From Bacterioplanoides sp965219715 (lineage in GTDB: Bacteria > Pseudomonadota > Gammaproteobacteria > Pseudomonadales > Oceanobacteraceae): a stretch of 64,000 bases of DNA. Under the pieces are notes generated by a model. It ran no database searches and was not told the origin of the DNA. It worked only from the letters and a program-made list of their open reading frames with translations. The stretch lies in assembly GCF_965219715.1 (NCBI RefSeq), contig NZ_OZ244785.1, positions 3,782,001-3,846,000 of the forward strand. Direction: 5' to 3'. The stretch's first letter is position 1. The number at the start of each line of letters is the position of its first letter. Position numbers and translations under genes: made by a program. This document shows, in pieces, positions 1-5,930 of this stretch.

Positions 1-1
1 T

Positions 2-445
2 TGGTGTGTTGTGCCGGAGAGCTGGGTACCAACCATGGATACTCTGGCTCAGAATTTATTCCTGGCACCACCAACACCCGCACAGTTTGCAGCGTTGGCT
101 GCGTTTGATGATGATGCCATGGCAATTTATGAACAGCGTCGTCAGGAGTTACAGCAGCGTCGGGATTATTTATTAACAGCACTGCCAGAGCTTGGCTTTG
201 AAATTCCGGTTAAACCCGAAGGTGCTTTCTATATTTACGCCGATGCCAGTCGATTCACGGATAACAGTCTGGAGTTTTGTTCTGAGGCGTTAAAAGCAAC
301 CGGTGTAGCCTTTACTTCGGGTATTGATTTTGGTGAATATCAGGCCAATACCCACGTGCGCTTTGCCTTTACGACGGAATTGCCGCGGTTAAAAGAAGCG
401 GTTGAACGTCTTGCCGACTGGCTACAAAAACGCCAGGGGAAGTAA
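2..445 (+). CDS. PLP-dependent class I/II aminotransferase, C-terminal part (5' end outside window)
   Basis: The frame is open from base 2 with no start codon of its own, so this is the last ~147 residues of a longer protein. The residues VVPESWVPTMDTLAQNLFL followed by APPTPAQFAALAAF match the region just after the PLP-binding lysine of AspC-like fold-type I aminotransferases. GAFYIYADAS and the later TSGIDFG...VRFAFTT block match the C-terminal small domain, including the Arg that binds the substrate carboxylate. The catalytic lysine itself lies upstream of the window. The family transfers amino groups between an amino acid and a 2-oxo acid in the cytoplasm; substrate specificity cannot be read here. 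The stop is 5 nt before sfsA, so the two are probably co-transcribed. Confidence 0.9.
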   Translation, partial: WCVVPESWVPTMDTLAQNLFLAPPTPAQFAALAAFDDDAMAIYEQRRQELQQRRDYLLTALPELGFEIPVKPEGAFYIYADASRFTDNSLEFCSEALKATGVAFTSGIDFGEYQANTHVRFAFTTELPRLKEAVERLADWLQKRQGK

Positions 446-450
446 CGGTT

Positions 451-1179
451 ATGCAGTATGATTTGCCATTAATTAAAGGCGAACTCATCAAGCGTTATAA
501 ACGCTTTTTAGCGGATGTGCGTCTCCAAGATGGTTCGGAAATTACCGTACATTGCCCGAATACCGGCTCGATGAAAAACTGCGCTGAGCCGGGCTGGCCA
601 GTGTGGTTATCGGATAGTCAGAATCCGAAACGCAAATATCAGTACAGCTGGGAATGGGTTGGTGTTCAGGAACAGTTTAAAGCCTGTATCAATACTGCCC
701 GTGCCAATCAGCTGGTGGCAGAAGCGCTGGAAAATAACGTCATTTCAGAGCTGACGGATTACAGCCGTGTTCAGGGGGAGCCCAAAGTCGAAGACGGCAG
801 GTTGGATTTCCTGTTACATCAGGATGATTCGGATACACCTCAGCACAAAGCCTATGTTGAAGTGAAAAGTGTGACCCTTCTGGATGATTCTTCAGGAGAT
901 AGCGCTGGTATCGGTTCTTTCCCGGATGCCAAAACCGATCGTGGTTTAAAACATCTGAAACGCTTATTAGCTCTGCATCAGCAAGGTTATCGCGCCGTGT
1001 TATTGTTCTGTGTGTCGCACGAAGGTATTGAGCGGGTACGCCCGGCGGATGAAATCGATCCGAAATATGGTCAGGCGTTGCGTGAAGTGGTGGCACAGGG
1101 TGTTGAAGTATTAGCCTATCGGGTAGACTTCGGAGAAAACGGCATGGCGATTCAGCGCCGTATTCCGGTTCTGCTTTAG
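451..1179 (+). CDS. sfsA: SfsA family DNA/RNA nuclease (sugar fermentation stimulation protein A)
   Basis: 242 residues, the usual size for SfsA. The family signatures are visible: HCPNTGSM near residue 35, ARANQLVAEAL, and the nuclease-like block GRLDFLL...YVEVKSVTL with an acidic/Lys pair typical of PD-(D/E)XK folds, then FPDAKTDRGLKHL. SfsA was first described in E. coli as a factor stimulating maltose metabolism and later reported to bind and cleave nucleic acid. The gene follows the aminotransferase gene by 5 nt with GGGGAAG as a plausible ribosome site, which suggests one transcript. Family assignment is secure; the cellular role is poorly defined even in model species. Confidence 0.96.
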   Translation: MQYDLPLIKGELIKRYKRFLADVRLQDGSEITVHCPNTGSMKNCAEPGWPVWLSDSQNPKRKYQYSWEWVGVQEQFKACINTARANQLVAEALENNVISELTDYSRVQGEPKVEDGRLDFLLHQDDSDTPQHKAYVEVKSVTLLDDSSGDSAGIGSFPDAKTDRGLKHLKRLLALHQQGYRAVLLFCVSHEGIERVRPADEIDPKYGQALREVVAQGVEVLAYRVDFGENGMAIQRRIPVLL

Positions 1180-1220
1180 GGTCACCCCTGAGCGTTCTAA
1201 ACAGTGTAAAAGGAAATTTT

Positions 1221-1424
1221 ATGAAACGTACGTTATTGGTTCTGATTATTGGTGCCGCTGCTGGTGGTGCTGTGATGTACAACGTGATGAATGATCGCGA
1301 CCCTTTCTCGAATCCGTTTAAGTCTGATTCTCTGCTGGATCAGATGAAAGATGCGGGCTCTGATCTGCTTGAAGATACTGTTGGTGATCTGAAAGAAAAT
1401 ATTGAAGAGAAGCTGAATAAATAG
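1221..1424 (+). CDS. small membrane-anchored protein, unknown function
   Basis: 67 residues. An N-terminal hydrophobic segment (about residues 3-22, LLVLIIGAAAGGAVMYNVM) is followed by a short charged tail with amphipathic helix character (DQMKDAGSDLLEDTVGDLKENIEEKL). AAAAGGAAATTTTATG gives a good ribosome site. I do not recognise a named family. The composition suggests a single-pass inner-membrane protein with a cytoplasmic or periplasmic coiled helix. It is followed 24 nt later by the structured hairpin element at 1449-1535, which would lie in its 3' UTR. Confidence 0.7.
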   Translation: MKRTLLVLIIGAAAGGAVMYNVMNDRDPFSNPFKSDSLLDQMKDAGSDLLEDTVGDLKENIEEKLNK

Positions 1425-1448
1425 CATCCCATTCAAACTTCAGGAGTT

Positions 1449-1535
1449 CATCACTTTTATGAAGCAGCGACAGGATGTCGCGGTAGAATCGCAGGTACAT
1501 GGATGTACCTTCGATTCGGTGGCTGAAAAGTGATG
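1449..1535 (+). repeat. structured multi-hairpin element A, copy 1 (GGA apical loops)
   Basis: A perfect 10-bp outer stem (CATCACTTTT at 1449-1458 with AAAAGTGATG at 1526-1535) encloses two hairpins. One is GCGAC-AGGAT-GTCGC (1467-1481). The other is a long stem from GAATCG to CGATTC capped by GGTACATGGATGTACC. Both apical loops carry GGA. A second copy with covarying stem bases lies at 24008-24087 on the other strand. Both copies sit just 3' of a gene in the sense orientation. The role is unknown; the loops resemble CsrA/RsmA binding sites. Confidence 0.75.
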
Positions 1536-1561
1536 CACTTCTGACGTCAGGAGGCTCAGGT

Positions 1562-1891
1562 TTAACCCAAACTTACCTCCAGTTGCCCATTATTAATTCT
1601 GTGCTCAACCACCTTGAGCCTTTGTCCCTGGCAAGGGCCCGCTATACACATCCCGGTATCAATCAAAAATAACGCGCCGTGCATCGCACACTGAATTAAC
1701 TGACCATCCATATCGAGAAACTGGTCGTCCTGCCACTCGAGGTTAATGCCCAGGTGAGGGCAGGAATTGTGGTAGACGTGATATTGAGTTCCCTGTCGTA
1801 CGACAAATATCGCCTGGCCTTCTGTCTCGAAGCCTTTACTCTGTCCTTCCGCTATTGCGTCGATGTGGCACAATGTCTGCCAATTTGTCAT
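1562..1891 (-). CDS. Rieske-type [2Fe-2S] ferredoxin-like protein
   Basis: 109 residues forming a stand-alone Rieske domain. The cluster ligands are in the expected order: C44-P-H46 (CPHLG) and C68-A-M-H71 (CAMHG), followed by a GMCIAGPC stretch. Such short soluble Rieske proteins act as electron carriers for oxygenases or as NirD-like subunits; no partner oxygenase is adjacent. The gene is convergent with the small membrane protein gene and divergent from the ABC permease gene, so it probably has its own promoter between 1892 and 1955. The cluster motif is certain, the partner unknown. Confidence 0.9.
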   Translation of the reverse strand: MTNWQTLCHIDAIAEGQSKGFETEGQAIFVVRQGTQYHVYHNSCPHLGINLEWQDDQFLDMDGQLIQCAMHGALFLIDTGMCIAGPCQGQRLKVVEHRINNGQLEVSLG

Positions 1892-1955
1892 CTGTCTGGC
1901 CTTATTCTGGTGATTGCTGCTGTGGCCAGAGACCTAATGTTTTAAGGACCTGGTA

Positions 1956-2951
1956 TTGAGCCAATCTGCTTTAATTCGCCGTCAGCATATCTTGCCCTTA
2001 TGTCTGGTGCTACCCGTGCTGTTTCTGATTCTGGGTGTGTTGTCGGGCAGTCAGAGTCTTAACTGGCTGTTGGAGGCAGATGCCGGTCAAACCATTCTGC
2101 TGCATATTCGTTTACCCCGCGTACTGATGGCGTTTCTGATTGGTGCTGCACTGGCGTGGGCCGGTGTGCTGATCCAGGGGGTGGTACGCAACCCGCTAGC
2201 CGACCCGGGCCTGATTGGTGTGTCTGGTGGTGCAGCGGTTGCTGCGGCTGTTTTTGTGGTGATCAGCTCCACCATGCCGCTACCACTATGGCTGCAACCG
2301 GCCATGGCATTTTTCGGTGGTATGTTTGCCCTGATGGTAGTGATGCGCATGGGATTGAGTGGCGCTTCGATGCACGCCATGAGCTTTCTGGTTCTCGCAG
2401 GTATCGCAATTAATGTGTTGGCCCACGCGTTAATTGGTTTGCTGTCTTATATGGCCAGTGACAGTGCATTGCGCCAGATTACCTTCTGGTCACTGGGCAG
2501 TTTATCCGGTGCCAATTGGTATTGGATCAGCGCGCTTGCAGGTGTGCTGGTTGCTGCTTTGTTGTATTGGCCAAAACGCCTGCGCCAGCTGGATGCGTTA
2601 TTGCTGGGAGAAGTAGAAGCCCGCTCATTGGGTGTGTCTGTCACTCAAATGCAATGGCGAGCAGTGATCTGGGTTGCGTTGATGGTGGCGATCGCTGTGT
2701 CTGCCAGTGGTGTGATTGGTTTTGTCGGTTTAATCAGCCCCCACATCGCCCGGTTGTTAACCGGTGCGGCGCACCAGCGGGTATTACCTTTGGCCGTTGT
2801 TATCGGAGGTTGTCTTCTGGTCGCAGCCGATGCATTGGCGCGCACCATCGTTGCTCCGGCAGAAATGCCAATTGGCATTGTCACCACGCTGTTGGGAGCG
2901 CCTGTTTTTATCAGTCTGTTATTACGTGAGAAGAGGCGTTTGTCATGGTAA
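1956..2951 (+). CDS. FecCD-family ABC transporter permease (haem/siderophore/cobalamin type)
   Basis: 331 residues with about ten hydrophobic segments and the FecCD hallmarks RLPRVLMAFLIGAALAWAGVLIQG, RNPLADPGLIGVSGGA and VSASGVIGFVGLISPHIARLL. The last is the loop that contacts the ATPase. The start used is TTG at 1956 after AAGGACC. It overlaps the ATPase gene by 7 nt, so translation is coupled. Because the partner is HmuV-like, haem is the most likely substrate. No periplasmic binding protein gene lies in the cluster, so one must be supplied from elsewhere. The Fur-box RNA genes downstream fit an iron context. Confidence 0.93.
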   Translation: MSQSALIRRQHILPLCLVLPVLFLILGVLSGSQSLNWLLEADAGQTILLHIRLPRVLMAFLIGAALAWAGVLIQGVVRNPLADPGLIGVSGGAAVAAAVFVVISSTMPLPLWLQPAMAFFGGMFALMVVMRMGLSGASMHAMSFLVLAGIAINVLAHALIGLLSYMASDSALRQITFWSLGSLSGANWYWISALAGVLVAALLYWPKRLRQLDALLLGEVEARSLGVSVTQMQWRAVIWVALMVAIAVSASGVIGFVGLISPHIARLLTGAAHQRVLPLAVVIGGCLLVAADALARTIVAPAEMPIGIVTTLLGAPVFISLLLREKRRLSW

Positions 2952-3721
2952 CTCCAGGCCAAAAATCCGGTGTCGTGTTAACGGCTTCTGGTCTCGGCCT
3001 CAGAAAAGGCAAAGCCGATATTTTGCGGGATATCAGTTTCGACCTGAATGCAGGCGAGCTAACCATGCTGGTTGGGCCCAACGGTGTTGGTAAATCGACT
3101 TTGCTGAGTCTGTTAGCAGGACTGAACAGTCCAGACACCGGCTCCGTGACCATTGCCGAACAAAACTCCTCGGGCTGGACCCGAGAAGAGTGGGCCAGGC
3201 ACATCACGCTGGTGCCTCAGTTAAGCCAGATGGGTTTTCCGTTAAGTGTTCGGGAAGTGGTTGAGTTGGGAGGTTTGGCCCACAGCCAGTCTGTCGTCAC
3301 ACTGCGTGATGCAACCGCTAAGGCTCTAAGCGACTGGGATATTGAATATCTGGCTGATCAGGAAGTACGTTTGTTATCCGGCGGCGAACAACAGCGTACG
3401 CAGCTCGCCCGCAGCTGGATACAGGTGCATCAGGCGGAAAGTTGCTTGTGGCTGTTGGATGAGCCACTAAGTGCGCTCGATTTGCGTCATCAGCGTCAGT
3501 GTATTCAGCGCGTTCAGCAGCTGAAAGCAGAAGGCAAAGCGGTACTGATGGTGGTGCACGATCTGAACCTGGCGTTGCGCTACGCCGACCGGGTTTTAAT
3601 GCTGTCATGTGGTCAGATGACCGCAGATGGTGCACCGGAACAAGTACTTACAGCGGAAAAAGTCAGTGATGTTTTTCAGGTTGAGACACGTTTGGAGCAA
3701 GGTGTTTTAAGCTGGATCTGA
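2945..3721 (+). CDS. hmuV: haem-type ABC transporter ATP-binding protein (HmuV-like)
   Basis: 258 residues. Walker A is GPNGVGKST, the signature is LSGGEQQRTQLARS, and Walker B is WLLDEPLSALDLRHQ with the switch His in VVHDLNLALRYADR. The DLRHQ and FPLSVREVV segments are closest to HmuV, the haem importer ATPase, rather than to BtuD or FepC; that is family knowledge, not proof. It powers the overlapping permease at the cytoplasmic face of the inner membrane. It ends 29 nt before the terminator T-run of sRNA copy 1, which is read from the opposite strand. Confidence 0.9.
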   Translation: MVTPGQKSGVVLTASGLGLRKGKADILRDISFDLNAGELTMLVGPNGVGKSTLLSLLAGLNSPDTGSVTIAEQNSSGWTREEWARHITLVPQLSQMGFPLSVREVVELGGLAHSQSVVTLRDATAKALSDWDIEYLADQEVRLLSGGEQQRTQLARSWIQVHQAESCLWLLDEPLSALDLRHQRQCIQRVQQLKAEGKAVLMVVHDLNLALRYADRVLMLSCGQMTADGAPEQVLTAEKVSDVFQVETRLEQGVLSWI

Positions 3722-3749
3722 TCTGAATTGCGATGTGCTGATGGCAGAT

Positions 3750-3872
3750 AAAAAAGCGCCCCTCAACTCCGAAGAGAGAGGGGCAAAGCAACCGTGATTA
3801 GCTTGATGAGAGAGATCACCATCCAGATGATGAGTCAGGATGCTGAACACCGATGCCATCTCTGGCGTCGAT
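3750..3872 (-). ncRNA. putative Fur-regulated small RNA, copy 1
   Basis: A compact transcription unit on the - strand. Start is predicted near 3872, 7 nt after a TATTAT -10 box. It ends in a rho-independent terminator (stem GCCCCTC/GAGGGGC at 3758-3784, then a U-run). The central 46 nt are identical in copy 2 and differ at one base in copy 3. They include a hairpin AUCAUC-UGGA-UGGUGAU and an unpaired CUCUCUCAUCAAGC stretch complementary to purine-rich ribosome sites. Conservation extends through third codon positions, which favours RNA over peptide. A short reading frame through the conserved core (containing HHLDGDLSHQANHGC) is the alternative. Confidence 0.75.
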
Positions 3873-3878
3873 GTGTAA

Positions 3879-3929
3879 ATAATAACCATTATCATTTGAG
3901 TTGCAAGCTTTAAATGAGAAATATTCTCG
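3879..3929 (-). promoter_or_regulatory. promoter and Fur-box-like operators of sRNA copy 1
   Basis: On the - strand, TTGCAA (-35, 3901-3906) and TATTAT (-10, 3879-3884) are separated by 16 bp. The spacer and -10 carry AATGATAATGGTTATTATT, close to the Fur consensus GATAATGATAATCATTATC. A second A/T palindrome, GAGAATATTTCTCATTT, lies just upstream (3912-3928). The same two-box arrangement recurs before copy 2. Repression by Fur with iron is inferred. Confidence 0.75.
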
Positions 3930-4025
3930 AATAAATTGCTCAGATTTACCGCTGGTCAATTGTTGATCGATATGGCGTGCTTAGCGAAACCGGTTTTAAG
4001 ATCAGGAATTGGGTTTCAGACAGGC

Positions 4026-4147
4026 AAAAAAACGCCCCTCATCTCCGAAGAGAGAGGGGCAAACAACCGTGATTAGCTTGATGAGAGAGATCACCATCCA
4101 GATGATGAGTAAGGATGCTGAACACCGAAGGCATCTCTGCCGTCGAT
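4026..4147 (-). ncRNA. putative Fur-regulated small RNA, copy 2
   Basis: Second copy of the unit, start near 4147, terminator stem GCCCCTC/GAGGGGC at 4034-4060 followed by seven T on the - strand. The core 46 nt are identical to copy 1. The 5' part differs at scattered positions, including changes that would alter a peptide (GCA to CCT after the in-frame ATG), so selection appears to act on the RNA. It lies in the same orientation as copies 1 and 3, about 275 nt from copy 1. Each copy has its own promoter, so they are separate transcripts. Confidence 0.75.
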
Positions 4148-4153
4148 ATGTAA

Positions 4154-4203
4154 ATAATACCTATTCTCATTTGGTCTGCAAGCATTAAATGAGAAATATT
4201 CTC
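4154..4203 (-). promoter_or_regulatory. promoter and Fur-box-like operators of sRNA copy 2
   Basis: TTGCAG (-35, 4176-4181) and TATTAT (-10, 4154-4159) with 16 bp between them on the - strand. AAATGAGAATAGGTATTATT overlaps the spacer and -10, and GAGAATATTTCTCATTTA lies immediately upstream (4187-4203). Both resemble Fur boxes, and both positions match the promoter of copy 1. Confidence 0.7.
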
Positions 4204-4339
4204 AAAAAGGTTATTTAGGTTGATGGTTGTTCAAAAGTTGATCATTACACGATGAAAGAATTCGTGGACGCAACAACGACGTGCTGGCCGTAATTAAGGC
4301 TGGTATTAAAACAAGATGGGATTTTAATAAGCTGCAGAT

Positions 4340-4454
4340 AAAAAAACGGCCGCTCCAATGGAGCGGCCAAGCAACCGTGATTAGCTTGATGAGAGAGATC
4401 ACCATCCGGATGATGAGTCTGGATGTGAACTTCAGCGCTATCTCTAACGCCGAT
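4340..4454 (-). ncRNA. putative Fur-regulated small RNA, copy 3 (diverged)
   Basis: Third copy, start near 4454. The core differs from the others by one base (loop CGGA instead of UGGA). The terminator has a completely different but still perfect stem (GGCCGCTCC/GGAGCGGCC, 4348-4368) followed by T7. Replacement of both stem arms while the core stays fixed is strong evidence that the terminator and the core are functional. The 5' leader is the most diverged part. Targets cannot be named from this window. Confidence 0.75.
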
Positions 4455-4460
4455 ATGCAA

Positions 4461-4504
4461 ACAATAGTGATTCTCACTAATGAAATCAATAGTGATTCTC
4501 ATTT
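4461..4504 (-). promoter_or_regulatory. promoter and repeated Fur-box-like operators of sRNA copy 3
   Basis: TTGATT (-35, 4484-4489) and TATTGT (-10, 4461-4466), spacer 17 bp, on the - strand. The element TGAGAATCACTATTG occurs twice in direct repeat, 24 bp apart, covering both promoter boxes; each resembles a Fur site. Two adjacent boxes would allow tight, cooperative repression. Confidence 0.7.
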
Positions 4505-4561
4505 ATTTTTAGCAATGGCGTAAAAAGGTACATTTTTATAGAAGTCACTGCGTATTTGTAC

Positions 4562-4587
4562 AAAAAAGCCCGCAGAGAGCGGGCTTT
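4562..4587 (-). terminator. rho-independent terminator of the cNMP-binding protein gene
   Basis: Stem AAAGCCCGC/GCGGGCTTT with loop AGAGA, followed on the - strand by a T-run at 4562-4567. It lies 19 nt after the stop of the 4606-5388 gene. Confidence 0.85.
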
Positions 4588-4605
4588 GGGAATGGGTAGT
4601 CGAGA

Positions 4606-5388
4606 TTAATGTTTTTCGATCAGTTGCTGATTCAGTGCAGTAATACGCCTTGCCAGGTTTTCAATCAGATTCACTGCCGCCTGGGGCTGGGCTTCTATCA
4701 GCAAAATAAAATCTTCCTGCGGCACTGCCATGATGGTGCAGGGAGTACGGGCAATCACTGTGGCTGAACGTGGCTCTTTGGTAAATACAGCCATTGCGCC
4801 AAAGACTTCTTCTTCGCCGATCTCACCCACTTTCACATCATCGACGAAAACATCCGCTTCACCGGTGATGATGGTGTACACATGCTCAGCGGCATCCCCC
4901 TGGGCAATAATCACTTCTCCTTCGCTGATATTCTGGAAACCCGCGGTTGGCCGAACCTGGTCTTTAACCATGTCAGACAGGAAGTCGAGTAACAGGGAAT
5001 TCTGGCAGACCAGGAAGTGGCTCCAGTAATGCTGGCGGCGTTTATCGGAATAGATGTGGCGCAACAAGCGATCGCGATCGATTGGAACGAGTTCAACGTA
5101 TTCGTCCGAGCGTAAAACCGGCGCGGGCATATCAAAAGAGGCGGAGATGCCAACAATGTCGCCTTCATCAAAGCTGGCCAGATTCTGACCGTTCTTGCAG
5201 AAGTGCAACATGCCATCCTGAACTAAAAACAGCTGATCTTTATCGAACAGTTCGTAGAGGTTTTCGACCCCTTCGAGGGTGATCGAGTCCTGTTGCAGGT
5301 CAAAGCCTTCAAGTAATGCAGTGGTTAACTGGCGCAGTCTGTGAAGCAGTTGCTCGACGGCATCGGATGTTTTACCCGGCAAGTACAT
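4606..5388 (-). CDS. tandem cyclic-nucleotide-binding (CAP_ED) domain protein without DNA-binding domain
   Basis: 260 residues. The N-terminal half (about 15-120) is a diverged cNMP-binding fold. The C-terminal half (about 145-245) is a clearer one: SEGEVIIAQGDAAEHVYTI, ITGEADVFV, then FGAMAVFTKEPRSATVIA. In the phosphate-binding cassette the usual FGE(L/I)AL is FGAMAV, so the conserved Glu that binds the ribose is missing, which questions cAMP or cGMP binding. There is no HTH after the second domain, unlike Crp/Fnr, and no enzymatic output domain. It may act as a stand-alone sensor or adaptor. It is monocistronic with its own terminator. Confidence 0.85.
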   Translation of the reverse strand: MYLPGKTSDAVEQLLHRLRQLTTALLEGFDLQQDSITLEGVENLYELFDKDQLFLVQDGMLHFCKNGQNLASFDEGDIVGISASFDMPAPVLRSDEYVELVPIDRDRLLRHIYSDKRRQHYWSHFLVCQNSLLLDFLSDMVKDQVRPTAGFQNISEGEVIIAQGDAAEHVYTIITGEADVFVDDVKVGEIGEEEVFGAMAVFTKEPRSATVIARTPCTIMAVPQEDFILLIEAQPQAAVNLIENLARRITALNQQLIEKH

Positions 5389-5519
5389 GCTTTTCCCTCA
5401 TGGTGCTCGTGGCGATGGAGTGGAGTCGTTTTAAGCCCAATGTACCGTAAAAGCTGGCTTGCTTGAACCTGAAAGCCGAGGTTATTTGCCACCGGCCGAC
5501 AGCTGACAGGAAAAAATCC

Positions 5520-5867
5520 CTATTTCTCAACAGGATGGCGCAATCGGGTACCGTGCGTTACTGATAACAATATCTCTGCTGCCGAGAGTTCAACCGGAAA
5601 GTAACAGCCACTGATTTTGGCGTCTGCGAGGCTGGCACCATCGAGAACACAGCTGCGAAAATCAATGCCGCGCAGGTCGGCGCCACGGAAGTAAGCGTCG
5701 GTCAGATCCATGTTTTCCACATTAAGGTTACGCAAATCCAGGCCACGCAGGTCGCAGTTGCGCAAGTTGCATTGCTGGCCTTGCTCCCTGGCTTGGTTAA
5801 ATCCACTGACATCATCGTGACGCAGCATCTGATACATTGGATCCTGGCTGATGCTGGGAGTGGTCAT
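5520..5867 (-). CDS. pentapeptide-repeat protein
   Basis: 115 residues. The middle (about 33-90) is built of A(D/N)LXX-type repeats: CNLRN CDLRG LDLRN LNVEN MDLTD AYFRG ADLRG IDFRS CVLDG ASLAD AKISG CYF. These form a right-handed quadrilateral beta helix. The protein is much shorter than Qnr/MfpA gyrase-protection proteins (about 190-220 residues), so a quinolone role is not supported. It is divergent from polB, with the intergenic region 5868-5930 shared. Confidence 0.9.
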   Translation of the reverse strand: MTTPSISQDPMYQMLRHDDVSGFNQAREQGQQCNLRNCDLRGLDLRNLNVENMDLTDAYFRGADLRGIDFRSCVLDGASLADAKISGCYFPVELSAAEILLSVTHGTRLRHPVEK

Positions 5868-5930
5868 AAATGTGCTCCTTAATTAAACTGGGCGGCTTAT
5901 CCGCCTGATGTTCAGTATAGAAACAATTTC

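Noticed and set aside
740..1282. 180-codon open frame on the - strand across the end of sfsA
   Set aside because: It is antisense to a clear sfsA and to the start of the next gene, its composition (many Pro/Arg/His) is typical of shadow frames, and no family is recognisable.
2087..2962. Several 60-137 codon frames on both strands inside the permease gene
   Set aside because: They overlap a complete FecCD permease gene and have low-complexity shadow composition.
3707..4502. Overlapping 60-92 codon frames in the region of the three sRNA units
   Set aside because: The frames are not equally kept in the three copies, start inside promoter boxes, and read through terminators; the RNA units explain the conservation better.
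5520..5867. Pentapeptide-repeat protein as a Qnr-type quinolone resistance gene
   Set aside because: It has too few repeats (about 12) and lacks the length and loops of Qnr proteins.
5868..5930. Possible SOS box in front of polB
   Set aside because: polB is SOS-controlled in E. coli, but no CTGT-N8-ACAG sequence is present here; CTGATGTTCAG does not fit.
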